The notes: a model not told the origin generated them from the letters alone. DNA of 64,000 nt from Ectorhizobium quercum (GCF_026552795.1 NZ_JANFPI010000001.1:124001-188000); one strand, 5' to 3'. Counted from the stretch's first letter, positions 30,412 through 40,355 are shown. Translations and numbers: made by a program.

Positions 30412-31364
30412 CGACAGCCGCCGTCTTCGACCGCACCGGCGAGGCGAGCGCGCTGACCGCCTTTGCGCGCAACACGCTAGTGCGCGACTCCGAGCATCGC
30501 ACCGACGATTGCGCCCAGGTCGCACTGCGCGACCGGGAGGCCCGGATCTTCGCCTTTTGCAGCGGCAAGCTGGTGCTCAAGCACGAGCACACGGTGGTGG
30601 ATCCGCTGTTTGCGCTCTACGAACTCGCCGATCTCGAACCCGCCCTCGACGAAGCCGTGCTGCTCGGCCACGATCCGGACGGGCGGCCGCGCCTTGCCGT
30701 CAGCATCCTCAGGAATGTCGAGGAGCCGGCCAGCCATTTCCGCCTCACCGACGGGCGTTCGCTGATTCGCGAATACGATCTCGATCCCGAGCTGCTCGGC
30801 GAATTCGCGCAGGCTGCCGGCCTGATCCGCTGGAATGCCGACAACCGCTTCTGCGGCAAGTGCGGCGCGCGGATGAACATCCGCGCCGGCGGCTACAAGC
30901 GCGAATGCTCCGGCTGCGATCATGTCATCTTTCCGCGCACCGATCCCGTGGTCATCATGCTGACGCTGGATGCCGCCGGCGACCGCTGTCTTCTGGGGCG
31001 CGGCCGGCATTTCGCGCCGGGCATGTATTCCTGTCTCGCAGGCTTCGTGGAGCCGGGAGAGACGATAGAGGACGCCGTTCGCCGCGAGACGGCGGAGGAA
31101 TCGGGCCTGAGGATCGGGCGGGTGCGCTATCACGCCTCCCAGCCGTGGCCGATGCCGCATCAGTTGATGATCGGTTGCTATGCCGAAGCGCTGTCGACGG
31201 ACCTCACCCCCGATCTGGAGGAGCTTGAGGATTGTCGCTGGTTCACCCGCGATGAATTGCGGACCGTGCTGTCCGGCCGCGCCGGGGAGGACCCGCTTTT
31301 CGCGCCGCCGCCCGGTGCCATCGCCCACCGGCTGATGCGCGACTGGCTGGAAGGCGGCGCCTGA
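30408..31364 (+). CDS. nudC: NAD(+) diphosphatase / NAD-cap decapping hydrolase
   Basis: 318 residues. An N-terminal NudC domain, a zinc ribbon ([20 protein letters not shown] followed by SGC, about 150-170) and the Nudix box [20 protein letters not shown] then SGL (about 213-235) with all metal glutamates. The [13 protein letters not shown] motif after the box marks the NudC subfamily that acts on NAD(H) and NAD-capped RNA. Coupled to the HIT gene by a four-base overlap. Confidence 0.94.
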   Translation: MTTAAVFDRTGEASALTAFARNTLVRDSEHRTDDCAQVALRDREARIFAFCSGKLVLKHEHTVVDPLFALYELADLEPALDEAVLLGHDPDGRPRLAVSILRNVEEPASHFRLTDGRSLIREYDLDPELLGEFAQAAGLIRWNADNRFCGKCGARMNIRAGGYKRECSGCDHVIFPRTDPVVIMLTLDAAGDRCLLGRGRHFAPGMYSCLAGFVEPGETIEDAVRRETAEESGLRIGRVRYHASQPWPMPHQLMIGCYAEALSTDLTPDLEELEDCRWFTRDELRTVLSGRAGEDPLFAPPPGAIAHRLMRDWLEGGA

Positions 31365-31385
31365 AGCCTTCCTCCGGCTTCGGCC

Positions 31386-32240
31386 TCAAAGCTGGTGGCG
31401 CATCTCGTGTCCCATGTAGACGCCGAGAATGCGCACCTTCTCCGAGAAGAAGCGCAGTTCCTCCAGCGCGCGCCGCACCGGCTCGTCGTCGGGATGGCCC
31501 TCGATGTCGGCATAGAACTGGGTGGCCACGAAACGCCCGCCGATCTGGTAGCTTTCGAGCTTCGTCATGTTGATGCCGTTCGTCGCGAAGCCGCCCAGCG
31601 CCTTGTAGAGCGCGGCCGGGATGTTGCGGACGTTGAAGATGAAGGTCGTGACGATCATGTCGTCGTCGCGCTCGCGCTTCACCCACTGCTCGTCGCGTGA
31701 CAGGATGACGAAGCGGGTGACGTTGTTGTCGGTGTCCTCGACGTTCTCGGCCACGATGTCGAGGCCGTAGAGCCCGGCGGCCAGCCGCGGCGCGAGCGCC
31801 GCCATCGACCGGTCGCCCTGTTCGGCGACGAGTTTCGCCGCTCCCGCCGTATCGCCGGCGACCACCGGTTTCCAGCCGTTGGCGCGGATGATCTGGCGGC
31901 ACTGGCCGAGCGCATGGATGTGGCTGTGTACGGTGCGGATCTCGCTCGTCTCGACGCCCGGCAGCACCATGAGCTGGAAGCGGATCGGCATGAAGTATTC
32001 GCCGATGATGTTGAGCCGCGACAAGGGCAGCAGATAGTGGATATCGGCCACCCTGCCGGCGATGGTGTTCTCGATCGGGATCATGGCAAGGTCCGCCTCG
32101 CCGGTTTCGAGCGCCGTGAAAGCATCCTCGAAGGTCGGGCAGGGCAGGGGCTCCATGCCCGGAAACACGTCGCGGCAGGCCATGTCGGAATTGGCGCCGA
32201 AGTCGCCCTGGAAGGCGATCCTGTTGGTACGCTGGATCAT
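31386..32240 (-). CDS. pheA: Prephenate dehydratase
   Basis: 284 residues, monofunctional (no chorismate mutase domain). Converts prephenate to phenylpyruvate. Catalytic domain with FQGDFGANSDMACRDVFPGM, LAMIPIENTIAGRV and the catalytic TRF of NNVTRFVIL; C-terminal ACT domain with the ESYQIGGRFVATQFYADIEG region for phenylalanine feedback. Family members usually read GxxGAYSExA; here GANSDMA replaces it. It follows kdsB with a four-base gap, probably one operon. Confidence 0.95.
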   Translation of the reverse strand: MIQRTNRIAFQGDFGANSDMACRDVFPGMEPLPCPTFEDAFTALETGEADLAMIPIENTIAGRVADIHYLLPLSRLNIIGEYFMPIRFQLMVLPGVETSEIRTVHSHIHALGQCRQIIRANGWKPVVAGDTAGAAKLVAEQGDRSMAALAPRLAAGLYGLDIVAENVEDTDNNVTRFVILSRDEQWVKRERDDDMIVTTFIFNVRNIPAALYKALGGFATNGINMTKLESYQIGGRFVATQFYADIEGHPDDEPVRRALEELRFFSEKVRILGVYMGHEMRHQL

Positions 32241-32244
32241 GGTG

Positions 32245-33003
32245 TCAGACCGTTTTTCTGGAAGAAAGAAGGATGCGGGCCTTTTCGAGGTCTTCCGGCG
32301 TGTCGACGCCGAGCGGCACGGCCGCGACGATTTCGGCGTCGATGCGCATGCCGGCCTCGAGGGCGCGGAGCTGTTCGAGCTTCTCGCGCAGTTCGAGCGT
32401 CGACGGGCCCAGCGAGACGAATCTTTCCAGCGCCGCGCGGCGATAGGCGTAAAGCCCGATGTGGTGGTAGAGCGGGCCGTCGCCGTAAGGGGCGGTGGCG
32501 CGGGTGAAGTAGAGCGCCTTCAGCCGCGTGCCGGAAAGCGGCGAGCCGACGACCTTCACGACGTTCGGGTTGGTCTTCTCGCTCTCCTCGGTGATCGCGG
32601 TCGTCAGCGTGGCGATGTCGACGGCCGGGTCCTCCAGCGGCCGCAGTGCGGCGCGGATGGTTTCGGGCTCGATGGTCGGCAGGTCGCCCTGGACGTTGAT
32701 GACGATCTCCGCCCGGCCGTCCGGATCGGCCGCCGCTAGCGCCTCGTGGATCCGGTCCGAACCCGACTGGTGCGCCGCCGATGTCATCACGGCGGTGAAA
32801 CCGGCGGCCGAAACCGCATCGAAAACGCGACTATCGTCGACTGCGACAATTATTCGCCCCACCTGCGCCTCCTCGGCGCGTTTGGCCACCTGAACGATCA
32901 TCGGAAGCCCTTCGATGTCGGCCAAAGGCTTGCCAGGCAGGCGAGTCGAGGCCATTCGGGCCGGAATCAGGACGAGAATCCGGTCTGAGGCGGATTTGGA
33001 CAT
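32245..33003 (-). CDS. kdsB: 3-deoxy-manno-octulosonate cytidylyltransferase
   Basis: Activates KDO as CMP-KDO for lipopolysaccharide core. 252 residues from ATG 33003; an upstream ATG at 33093 is in frame but adds unconserved sequence. Nucleotide motif [19 protein letters not shown], then [25 protein letters not shown], and [17 protein letters not shown]. Cotranscribed with pheA. Confidence 0.95.
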   Translation of the reverse strand: MSKSASDRILVLIPARMASTRLPGKPLADIEGLPMIVQVAKRAEEAQVGRIIVAVDDSRVFDAVSAAGFTAVMTSAAHQSGSDRIHEALAAADPDGRAEIVINVQGDLPTIEPETIRAALRPLEDPAVDIATLTTAITEESEKTNPNVVKVVGSPLSGTRLKALYFTRATAPYGDGPLYHHIGLYAYRRAALERFVSLGPSTLELREKLEQLRALEAGMRIDAEIVAAVPLGVDTPEDLEKARILLSSRKTV

Positions 33004-33163
33004 GGGTCGGCCCTTCGATTGCGGCCCCTGAAATGGCACGATGAGCGCGATGCGGGCCGGGTGACGATATTGCAACGAACAGCCAAAAGACATAGGTTCC
33101 GCGCAATTTCAAGGGCGGTTCGGGGGGCCGGATCGTCGACTTGCGATGAAGAGGGACGGGTTC

Positions 33164-33697
33164 ATGACATCAATCCTATTGAATGGCGCGGGAGCGCTGA
33201 TCAGCACGGCTCTGGTGGTTGCCGCGGCTTCGGTCACGGCGAATGCGATTTTCACCACGACGGTTCCGGCAACGCCCGGTTACGAGATCGCCGTCGGCGA
33301 TGCGCCGGCCACCGTGACCGAGGAAGCGGCGCCGAAGACGCTCTCCGAACTTCTGGCGAGCGCCGATGCCTCGGCGGGCCAGGCTGTTTTCAGGAGATGC
33401 GCGGTCTGTCATGACGCCTCCGCCGGAGGCCCGAACAAGGTCGGCCCGAACCTTTACGGCATCATCGGCCGCCCGATGGCCGAGCATGAGGGATTTGCCT
33501 ATTCCGAAGCGATGAAGTCGTATGCCGATGGCGGCAAGACCTGGACCTTCGAGGAACTCAACAACTACCTGACCAACCCGAAGGACGAGATCCCCGGCAA
33601 CAAGATGGCCTTTGCCGGCCTGCGGCGGGACGAGGATCGCGCCAACCTCCTGGCCTGGCTGAACGCCCAGTCGGAAGAGCCGCAGCCTCTGCCCTGA
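33164..33697 (+). CDS. Membrane-anchored cytochrome c (CycM-like)
   Basis: 177 residues from ATG 33164, preferred over ATG 33146 because GAGGG lies eight bases upstream. An uncleaved N-terminal helix (AGALISTALVVAAASVTANAIF) anchors it; an acidic/Pro linker follows. Haem site CAVCH (79-83) with axial Met148 in GNKMAFAGL, and KVGPNLYGIIGRPMAEHEGFAYS of the class I cytochrome c fold. In Rhizobiales such CycM proteins pass electrons from bc1 to aa3 oxidase. Confidence 0.92.
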   Translation: MTSILLNGAGALISTALVVAAASVTANAIFTTTVPATPGYEIAVGDAPATVTEEAAPKTLSELLASADASAGQAVFRRCAVCHDASAGGPNKVGPNLYGIIGRPMAEHEGFAYSEAMKSYADGGKTWTFEELNNYLTNPKDEIPGNKMAFAGLRRDEDRANLLAWLNAQSEEPQPLP

Positions 33698-33770
33698 CCG
33701 GGGCCGAAAAACGGGAACGGGATGCGGCCCGGTCGGTTCTGCCGGCCGGGCTCGGTTATATTGACCCAGC

Positions 33771-33818
33771 CTCTCTTTCGTCATGGTCGGGTCCAAGCCC
33801 GACCATGACGAAAGAGAG
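33771..33818. repeat. Dispersed palindrome, copy a (21-bp perfect arms)
   Basis: Arms at 33771-33791 and 33798-33818 are perfect inverse complements with a TCCAAG loop; the core is GTCATGGTCGGG/CCCGACCATGAC. Related copies lie at 48415-48495, 50524-50559 and 53806-53890. No T-run follows, so it is probably not a terminator; it separates convergent genes. Confidence 0.75.
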
Positions 33819-33864
33819 CGATACACCCTTTGTCAGCAAATCCGGGCCCGGCCGGCCTTTCGGC

Positions 33865-34809
33865 TCACATAAGCAGCCAGGCCCAGAAGGAAACGGAGAG
33901 AACGCCGAACAGCGTACTCATGGTGATCGTTGAGGCGGCCAGCGACTGGCCGGCATTGAAGCGCGTGGCCAGAAGCCACGAGTTGACCCCGGTCGGCAGG
34001 CACGAGGTGAGCACCAGCGCCAGCGCCCAGGTCGGCGGCAGGCCGAAGAAGTGGGCGGCGAGCCACACGCCGGCCGGCATCAGGAACAGTTTCAGGAGCG
34101 TCATGACCGCCGAAAGGCCGATATTGCCGGAAACGGAATAGCGGGTGAGGCCCATGCCGAGCGAAATCAGTGCTGCCGGACCGGCGATGCCGGCGATCTG
34201 GTCGAGCACGGTCTTGCCGACGGTGGTCAGCGGCACGGAGGCGAAGTTGACGGCAACACCCGCAGCCATCGCGATCACCAGCGGATTGGTGACGAGATTG
34301 CGGCCCACCTGCTTCAGGATGGCGATGACCGAGCGTCTTTCGCCGCCCTCCAGCTTGAACTTTGCGTTCTCCATCAGGATCGTGCCGATGATCATCATGA
34401 TCGGCAGGTGGATGGCGAGCAGGATCGACAGCGGCACCAGGCCGCTATGGCCGATGATGCTGCCGACCAGCGGCAGGCCGATGAAGACGTTGTTGGCGAA
34501 GGAGGAGGATATGCCCGCAATCACGCCGAGCGTCACGTCGCGCTTGAAAATCCGCGTTGCGATGAGATGGGCGGTGGTCCAGGTGATGCCGACGCCGCAG
34601 AAATAGGACGCCCAGAGCCGGAACGGCGAAAGCCCGTTGAAATCCGCTTCGACGAGGGTGCGGAAGATCAGGACCGGCAGGGCGATCTTGAAGACGAAAT
34701 CGCCGAGCCCGTCGCCCACCGTCGCCTTCAGGACACCGCTTCGGGCAAGCGCCCAGCCGAACAGGATGAGAATGAAGATCGGAGCGACATTCAGGGCGAT
34801 TGCAGACAT
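33865..34809 (-). CDS. AEC (auxin efflux carrier) family transporter
   Basis: 314 residues from ATG 34809, about ten transmembrane helices: ALNVAPIFILILFGWALARS at the start, NNVFIGLPLVGSIIGHSGL, the conserved LGMGLTRY, and the C-terminal LTSCLPTGVNSWLLATRFN motif typical of bacterial AEC permeases. Likely exports or exchanges organic acids such as malate; substrate not predictable. The frame is open far upstream (to 35772) but that part lacks membrane sequence and overlaps the PfkB gene. Confidence 0.88.
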   Translation of the reverse strand: MSAIALNVAPIFILILFGWALARSGVLKATVGDGLGDFVFKIALPVLIFRTLVEADFNGLSPFRLWASYFCGVGITWTTAHLIATRIFKRDVTLGVIAGISSSFANNVFIGLPLVGSIIGHSGLVPLSILLAIHLPIMMIIGTILMENAKFKLEGGERRSVIAILKQVGRNLVTNPLVIAMAAGVAVNFASVPLTTVGKTVLDQIAGIAGPAALISLGMGLTRYSVSGNIGLSAVMTLLKLFLMPAGVWLAAHFFGLPPTWALALVLTSCLPTGVNSWLLATRFNAGQSLAASTITMSTLFGVLSVSFWAWLLM

Positions 34810-35241
34810 GGAAGAGGCGGCTTTCGGCAGGGGCGAGTATCCGCTTCCTAGCGGATAAAGCCGAAAGTGACAAATGGTTTGAACCAATTTTCGCGCATGG
34901 CAGGGCCGCGTTTTCGCGCGCGTTTCCCGACGAAAGCGGCTGCGCATTTTTCCGGAACGGCTCTGGATGGCGAAGCGGCTTTTGCGGCTGCCCCTCGGGG
35001 GCCGGAAAGCCGTGCCGCCAGTTCCTCCGTGGTCGACACGAACATTCCGGTCGGAAAGGGCCGCGGCCGGTGCCTTCATGGCGTGACCCCGACTTTCCGG
35101 GCGAAACCATGTTTCCGCCGCGACCATCTCTAGCGGCAGCCCGTGACGGGCGTATGACGGCGCGGCGGCGCTTTTTCTCTTTCCAGCGGCCCAAAAACGG
35201 CTATACCCTCTGCCCAGGGAAATCAGGGGTTCTCGAGGTTC
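34810..35241. other. Gene-free region (432 bp)
   Basis: Between the divergent AEC transporter and PfkB kinase. Short openings exist on both strands but none shows family features or a convincing ribosome site. It should contain two divergent promoters; I could not pick out a reliable -35/-10 pair. Confidence 0.4.
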
Positions 35242-36234
35242 ATGACGCAATATGACGTGCTCACCGTCGGCAATGCGATTGTCGATATCATCTCGCGCTG
35301 CGAAGACGGCTTTCTGGCGGACAACGCCATCGTCAAGGGCGCCATGAACCTGATCGACGCCGGGCGGGCGGAAAGCCTCTATGCCCTGATGGGGCCGGCG
35401 GTCGAGGCTTCGGGCGGCAGCGCCGGCAACACGGCGGCGGGCATCGCGAATTTCGGCGGCCGCGCGGCCTATTTCGGCAAGGTGGCCGAGGATGCGCTCG
35501 GCGAGATCTTCCGTCACGACATCAGCGCCCAGGGCGTGCATTACGGCGTCTCGCCGCTTGTCGGCAGTGCGCCGACCGCCCGCAGCATGATCTTCGTGAC
35601 GCCGGACGGCGAGCGCTCGATGAATACCTATCTCGGCGCCTGCGTCGAGTTCGGCCCGGAGGATGTCGATCCTGCCGTCGTCGCCGAAGCCCGGGTCACG
35701 TATTTCGAAGGCTATCTCTGGGACCCGCCGCGCGCCAAGGACGCCATCCTCGAATGCGCCCGCATCGCGCATGAGAATGGCCGCGAGGTGTCCATGACGC
35801 TTTCCGATTCCTTCTGCGTCGATCGTTATCGCGGGGAATTCCTCGACCTGATGCGGTCCGGCACGGTCGATATCGTCTTCGCCAACAAGCAGGAAGTGCT
35901 GGCCCTTTACGAGACGGAGGATTTCGAGGCGGCCCTGACGCAGATCGCGCAGGATTGCCGCCTTGCCGCCGTGACGATGAGCGAGGAGGGCGCCGTCATC
36001 CTGCGCGGCGGCGAGCGCATTCCCGTTGCCGCCTTCCCGGTGCCGGAGGTGGTCGACACCACGGGCGCCGGCGATCTCTTCGCCTCCGGCTTCCTGTTCG
36101 GTTATACCCAGGGCCGCACTCTGGAAGAGAGCGCCCGCCTTGGCTGCCTGGCGGCCTCGATCGTGATTTCGCAGATCGGCCCGCGCCCGCTTGGTTCGCT
36201 TCAGAAGGCCGCCGCCGAGGCCGGCCTGCTCTGA
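35242..36234 (+). CDS. PfkB-family carbohydrate/adenosine kinase
   Basis: 330 residues. PfkB signature 1 region GGSAGNTAAGIANFGGRAAYFG and signature 2 DTTGAGDLFASGFLFGY with catalytic Asp277. MTQYDVLTVGNAIVDIISRC is the start typical of the adenosine-kinase-like clade found in Rhizobiaceae. Phosphorylates adenosine or a sugar; which one cannot be told from sequence. Confidence 0.9.
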   Translation: MTQYDVLTVGNAIVDIISRCEDGFLADNAIVKGAMNLIDAGRAESLYALMGPAVEASGGSAGNTAAGIANFGGRAAYFGKVAEDALGEIFRHDISAQGVHYGVSPLVGSAPTARSMIFVTPDGERSMNTYLGACVEFGPEDVDPAVVAEARVTYFEGYLWDPPRAKDAILECARIAHENGREVSMTLSDSFCVDRYRGEFLDLMRSGTVDIVFANKQEVLALYETEDFEAALTQIAQDCRLAAVTMSEEGAVILRGGERIPVAAFPVPEVVDTTGAGDLFASGFLFGYTQGRTLEESARLGCLAASIVISQIGPRPLGSLQKAAAEAGLL

Positions 36235-36243
36235 CGGGCCCGG

Positions 36244-36774
36244 CTATTTGAAGGCTTCGCCGGGATAGGCGCCCCAGATCTCGCTCTGCGCGACCCATCC
36301 CTCGATGCCTCCGGCCTCGGCCCGGCACCAGTCGCCGTTGCATTCCCGGATCCGGAAGATCACGCCGGGTTCGAGCCGGGCGGTGATGGTGGCGTTCGGC
36401 TGCCGATCGCGGCGCAGGTTGACGTAGACATCCTCGCCCCTGCTGCGCATCCACGGGGCGGCGACCGCCATGCGCTCGCCGGACAGCAGCGACTGGTTCA
36501 CCCAGCCCTCGGTGCCGTCGGCATCGCGGATCTTGCGCCAGTTCTCGTATTCCTGGGTGATCTCCACCGGCAGTCCGGCGCGCGTATACATCCACGCCGC
36601 CGCATAGTCGGTGCTCGGCCCGATGCGCAGGTTGACGCGCCTGGCCTTGAGGCTGACGAAGCGGGGAAGCGGCAGGCCGCTGGCCCCCTTGGCATTCTGT
36701 GCCTGGGCTTCCGGAATCATCGTCACGAGTCCGAGGGCGAAGGCGAGGCAGGAACGGAAAATCACGCGGCGCAT
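36244..36774 (-). CDS. Secreted bacterial SH3-domain protein
   Basis: 176 residues from ATG 36774. Signal peptide (MRRVIFRSCLAFALGLVTMI, cleavage near AQAQ). Two SH3-like repeats: SLKARRVNLRIGPSTDYAAA with WVNQSLLSG, and GEDVYVNLRRDRQPNATITA with GIEGWVAQSEIWG. DUF1058/SH3_4 proteins of this kind are periplasmic and often bind peptidoglycan. It converges with the PfkB kinase (nine bases apart). Confidence 0.88.
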   Translation of the reverse strand: MRRVIFRSCLAFALGLVTMIPEAQAQNAKGASGLPLPRFVSLKARRVNLRIGPSTDYAAAWMYTRAGLPVEITQEYENWRKIRDADGTEGWVNQSLLSGERMAVAAPWMRSRGEDVYVNLRRDRQPNATITARLEPGVIFRIRECNGDWCRAEAGGIEGWVAQSEIWGAYPGEAFK

Positions 36775-36971
36775 TCTGGATAATCTCCGGTCTGTTTCAT
36801 GGCGTTTGGCAACGCCCGCCCTGGCCCTGCGGCTCAGGTGCGACCCCAAAACCGTTTGCAACACCACGAGTTTTGTTGTCTTCCCCTGCGGGTCTGGTAG
36901 AAAACGCCCATAACAGCTTAATATTCGGTCATTCTGGTTAATGACCTCTAAATCAGGCGGCGGGAAACGCG

Positions 36972-37976
36972 ATGACGAACAAGAAACGTCCGAGGGTTTA
37001 CATTACCCGGAAACTCCCCGAAGCGGTCGAAGCCCGAATGGGCGAATTGTTCGATGTCGAGCTGAACGCCGATGACCGTCCGCGCACATCCGCGGAACTC
37101 GCCGCGGCCATGCGCCAGGCCGACGTTCTCGTCCCGACCGTCGGCGACCGCATCGACGCGACGCTGATCGAGCAGGCCGGTCCCGACCTGAAGCTCATCG
37201 CCTGCTTCTCGAACGGCACGGACCAGATCGACGTCGAGGCGGCGACCCGCCGCGGCATCACCGTGACCAACACGCCGAACGTCCTGACGGAGGATACGGC
37301 GGACATGACGATGGCGCTCGTCCTCGCGGTTCCGCGCCGGCTGGCGGAGGGTGCGCGGCTGCTGACCGACACGCCCGGCGACTGGGCGGGCTGGTCGCCG
37401 ACCTGGATGCTCGGGCGCCGCATCTGGGGCAAGAAGATCGGCATCATCGGCATGGGCCGCATCGGCACTGCGGTCGCCCGCCGCGCCAAGGCCTTCGGCC
37501 TGTCGATCCATTATCACAACAGGAAGCGCGTCAACCCGGCCACCGAGCAGGAGCTGGAGGCGACCTGGTGGGACAGCCTCGACCAGATGCTGGCCCGCGT
37601 CGATATCGTGTCGGTCAATTGCCCGTCGACGCCGGCGACCTTCCACCTGCTGTCGGCGCGGCGTCTCGCGCTGCTCCAGCCGACGAGCTACATCGTCAAC
37701 ACCGCCCGCGGCGATATCATCGACGAGGCGGCGCTGATCCAGTTCATCCGGGAGGGAAAGATCGCCGGTGCCGGCCTCGACGTGTTCGAAAGCGCGCCCG
37801 CCATCAATCCGAAGCTGGTGAAGCTGGCGGCGGACGGCAAGGTCGTGCTCCTGCCGCACATGGGTTCGGCCACCATCGAGGGCCGTGTCGAAATGGGCGA
37901 CAAGGTCGTCATCAACATCCGCACCTTCTTCGACGGCCATCGCCCGCCGAACCGCGTGCTGCCCCTGCGTCCCTGA
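36972..37976 (+). CDS. D-2-hydroxyacid dehydrogenase (glyoxylate/hydroxypyruvate reductase type)
   Basis: 334 residues. NAD(P) site KIGIIGMGRIGTAVARRAKAF; catalytic Arg246 in NTARGDIIDE, Glu273 in LDVFESAP and His296 in LLPHMGSAT. N- and C-terminal parts form the catalytic domain. The GyaR-like sequence suggests glyoxylate or hydroxypyruvate reduction, substrate unproven. Confidence 0.92.
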   Translation: MTNKKRPRVYITRKLPEAVEARMGELFDVELNADDRPRTSAELAAAMRQADVLVPTVGDRIDATLIEQAGPDLKLIACFSNGTDQIDVEAATRRGITVTNTPNVLTEDTADMTMALVLAVPRRLAEGARLLTDTPGDWAGWSPTWMLGRRIWGKKIGIIGMGRIGTAVARRAKAFGLSIHYHNRKRVNPATEQELEATWWDSLDQMLARVDIVSVNCPSTPATFHLLSARRLALLQPTSYIVNTARGDIIDEAALIQFIREGKIAGAGLDVFESAPAINPKLVKLAADGKVVLLPHMGSATIEGRVEMGDKVVINIRTFFDGHRPPNRVLPLRP

Positions 37977-37987
37977 GACCTGTCGAA

Positions 37988-38464
37988 TCAGAGCGCCTTG
38001 CGCATTTCGATACAGGTCGGGCGGTCGTAGCCGGCATGGGCCCTCTCCGCGGTCCTGACGAAGCCCCATCTGCCGAAGATCGCATGGTTCTCCGTTAGTT
38101 CGATCCGCGTTTCGAGACGCAGCGCCGACAGGCCGAGCGCGCGCGCATGGGCGGTGGCGGCGTCGAGCAGCGCGCGGCCCACGCCCTGGCCCTGGGCCGA
38201 AGGGGAAATCGCGAGCTTGCCGATATAGAGGCTGTCCGGCTCCGCCTTGCAGAAGATGCAGCCGATCAGTCCGCCGTTTCCGGTGGCGAGGATGCCGGTT
38301 TCGAGCGTCGCCTTTTCCTTGAGGCTTTCCGGCGTCAGCCGGTGCGCGGAGGAGGGCGGGTCGATCCGCCCCTCCATAGAGGCGAAGGCATCGAGAATGA
38401 GGTCGAGCAGCGCCTGCCAGTCGTGGAAGCCTTGCGGATCGAGGCGCGAAATGACGACGCTCAT
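37988..38464 (-). CDS. GNAT-family N-acetyltransferase
   Basis: 158 residues. Acetyl-CoA loop LAISPSAQGQGVGRALLDAATAHA and the following HARALGLSALRLETRIELTENHAIFGRWGFVRT typical of GNAT. Substrate unknown. Its ATG overlaps the MoeB/ThiF stop by ATGA, placing it third in a recF-moeB-GNAT unit. Confidence 0.88.
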   Translation of the reverse strand: MSVVISRLDPQGFHDWQALLDLILDAFASMEGRIDPPSSAHRLTPESLKEKATLETGILATGNGGLIGCIFCKAEPDSLYIGKLAISPSAQGQGVGRALLDAATAHARALGLSALRLETRIELTENHAIFGRWGFVRTAERAHAGYDRPTCIEMRKAL

Positions 38465-39222
38465 GCTGTTTTCCTGCGGCTGTAGCGGATCGTGTCGAAA
38501 CGGCCGGCAAGGCCGTCATAGAGCATCAGGCGCCCGACCAGCGGGTCGCCGGCGCCGGTTATCAGCTTGACAGTCTCCATCGCCATCAGGGAGCCGATGA
38601 TGCCGGTCAGGGCACCGGCGACGCCGGTCTGTGCGCAGTCGGGCACGAGGCCGGGCGGTGGCGCCTCGGGAAAGAGGTCGCGGAACGTTGGGTTCGGCCG
38701 CCCGTCGGCGCCGGTCTCGTAGGGTTTCAGCACGGTCAGCGATCCGTCGAAGCGGCCGACCGCGCCGGTGACGAGCGGCAGGCGGGCGGCCTCCGCCGCA
38801 TCGGCCGCGGCATAGCGCGTGTCGAAATTGTCGGAACCGTCGATCAGCAGGTCGAAGCCCGAAAGCAGGCGTTCGCCGGTGTCGGGCGTGAAGCGCTCCT
38901 CGAAGCGGGTGACGGTGACATGGGGATTGAGCCGGACGATGGCGCGGGCGGCGCTCTGCGTCTTTTCCTCCCCGATCGTGCCGGTGTCGTGGATCACCTG
39001 CCGTTGCAGATTGGAAAGGCTGACGCCGTCGTCGTCGACGATGCCGAGATGCCCGACGCCGGCGGCGGCGAGATAGAGCAGGACCGGGCTTCCGAGCCCC
39101 CCGGCGCCGATCACCAGAACGCGGGCACGCTTCAGCTTCTGCTGGCCGGCGCCGCCCACCTCCGGCAGCAGGATATGGCGGGCGTAACGCTGGATCTCTT
39201 CGGGCGAAAGCGTGTCGCTCAT
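38461..39222 (-). CDS. moeB: MoeB/ThiF/HesA-family adenylyltransferase
   Basis: 253 residues from ATG 39222, which overlaps the recF stop. Adenylates the C-terminus of a sulfur-carrier protein (MoaD or ThiS). ATP site VLVIGAGGLGSPVLLYLAAAG (36-56), DDDGVSLSNLQRQ, DGSDNFDTRYAAADA, and Cys196 in VPDCAQTGVAG. The zinc CxxC pairs of E. coli MoeB are absent (CYRCLFP-type segment reads TFRDLFP here). Confidence 0.88.
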   Translation of the reverse strand: MSDTLSPEEIQRYARHILLPEVGGAGQQKLKRARVLVIGAGGLGSPVLLYLAAAGVGHLGIVDDDGVSLSNLQRQVIHDTGTIGEEKTQSAARAIVRLNPHVTVTRFEERFTPDTGERLLSGFDLLIDGSDNFDTRYAAADAAEAARLPLVTGAVGRFDGSLTVLKPYETGADGRPNPTFRDLFPEAPPPGLVPDCAQTGVAGALTGIIGSLMAMETVKLITGAGDPLVGRLMLYDGLAGRFDTIRYSRRKTA

Positions 39223-40355
39223 GGGGCTTCCTCCGTCACGGCGGCGTCGCGCACGGTGAAATATTGCGCCCTTTCGCCGAGCGCCGCAAACATGGAACGG
39301 TCGGTGCCGGTCATGAAGGCCTGTCCGCCGAGCGCATGGATGCGGTCGAACAGCGCCGCACGGCGGTTCACGTCGAGATGGGCGGCGATCTCGTCGAGCA
39401 GCAGCAGCGGCGCATGGCCGGTCATGTCGGCGATGAGGCGGGCATGGGCGAGAATCAGGCCGACGAGCAGCGCCTTCTGCTCGCCGGTCGAGCAGCGCTC
39501 CGCCTCCATGTCCTTCTCCCGGTGGCGCACGAGAAGGTCGGCGCGGTGCGGCCCCTCCAGCGTGCGGCCGGCGGCGGCGTCGCGATGGCGGCCCTCCTCC
39601 AGCATGGCAGCATAGCGGTCTTCGAGTTCCAGGGCGGGCACGCCACGCGTCTCGTCCAGAAAGCCGGAAAGCGCCAGCGTCGCGGTCGGGAAGGGCTGGG
39701 CGTCGCCGCCGGCGGTGCGGTCCATGAGCGTCGTCAGGAGGCCGAGCATTTCGTGCCGGGCGAGCGTCATGGCGATGCCGAGCCCGGCCATCTGCCGTTC
39801 GAGGCCGGATAGCCAGGCGGGATCGAACCGGCCTTCGGAAAGCAGCTTGTTGCGGCCGCGCATGGCGCGCTCGAAATCGGCCGCGCGGCGTCCGTGGGCC
39901 GGATCGAGCGACAGCACCAGCCGGTCGAGAAAACGCCGCCGGTCGGAGGCGCCGCCGGTGAAGAGGCCGTCCATCGAAGGGGTGAGCCACAGGACGCGCA
40001 GATGGTCGGTCAGCTCGTCGGCGCTTTTCGCCGGCGTGCCGTTGAGCCTCAGTTTGCGGGAAAGGCTTTCTTCGGAAAGATCGACGCCGGTGCCGATGGC
40101 GATTTCGTCCTCCATCCCCACCACTTCGGCGAAGACGGTGAAGGCCCTCGCGCCGTTGCGGATCACCTCGTCATAGGCGGCCCTGCGCAGGCCGCGTCCG
40201 GGCGAGAGGAAGGAGACGGCCTCCATGAGGTTGGTCTTGCCCGCGCCGTTCTCTCCGCTCAGCACGACATGCCGCCCGTCGAAGCGCAGGGCGAGCGACG
40301 CATAATTGCGGAAATCGGTGAGCGACAGGCGCTTGAGGTGGACTTTGTGGGTCAT
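39219..40355 (-). CDS. recF: DNA replication and repair protein RecF
   Basis: 378 residues. SMC-like ATPase: Walker A VLSGENGAGKTNLMEAVSFL (about 32-51), signature region ERCSTGEQKALLVGLILAHA, Walker B LLLLDEIAAHLD. Loads RecA at gaps with RecO and RecR. It is not next to dnaA/dnaN as in E. coli but heads a unit with moeB and a GNAT gene through ATGA overlaps, as in other Rhizobiaceae. Confidence 0.96.
   Translation of the reverse strand: MTHKVHLKRLSLTDFRNYASLALRFDGRHVVLSGENGAGKTNLMEAVSFLSPGRGLRRAAYDEVIRNGARAFTVFAEVVGMEDEIAIGTGVDLSEESLSRKLRLNGTPAKSADELTDHLRVLWLTPSMDGLFTGGASDRRRFLDRLVLSLDPAHGRRAADFERAMRGRNKLLSEGRFDPAWLSGLERQMAGLGIAMTLARHEMLGLLTTLMDRTAGGDAQPFPTATLALSGFLDETRGVPALELEDRYAAMLEEGRHRDAAAGRTLEGPHRADLLVRHREKDMEAERCSTGEQKALLVGLILAHARLIADMTGHAPLLLLDEIAAHLDVNRRAALFDRIHALGGQAFMTGTDRSMFAALGERAQYFTVRDAAVTEEAP

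Noticed and set aside
27511..30525. 1004-residue minus-strand frame that looks like a fusion ending in EbfC
   Set aside because: Only the last 107 residues are a gene (ebfC); the rest overlaps dnaX in another frame and crosses the SRP RNA.
36919..36943. TTAA pair upstream of the 2-hydroxyacid dehydrogenase as a CtrA box
   Set aside because: The spacing is 16 bases, not the 7 required.
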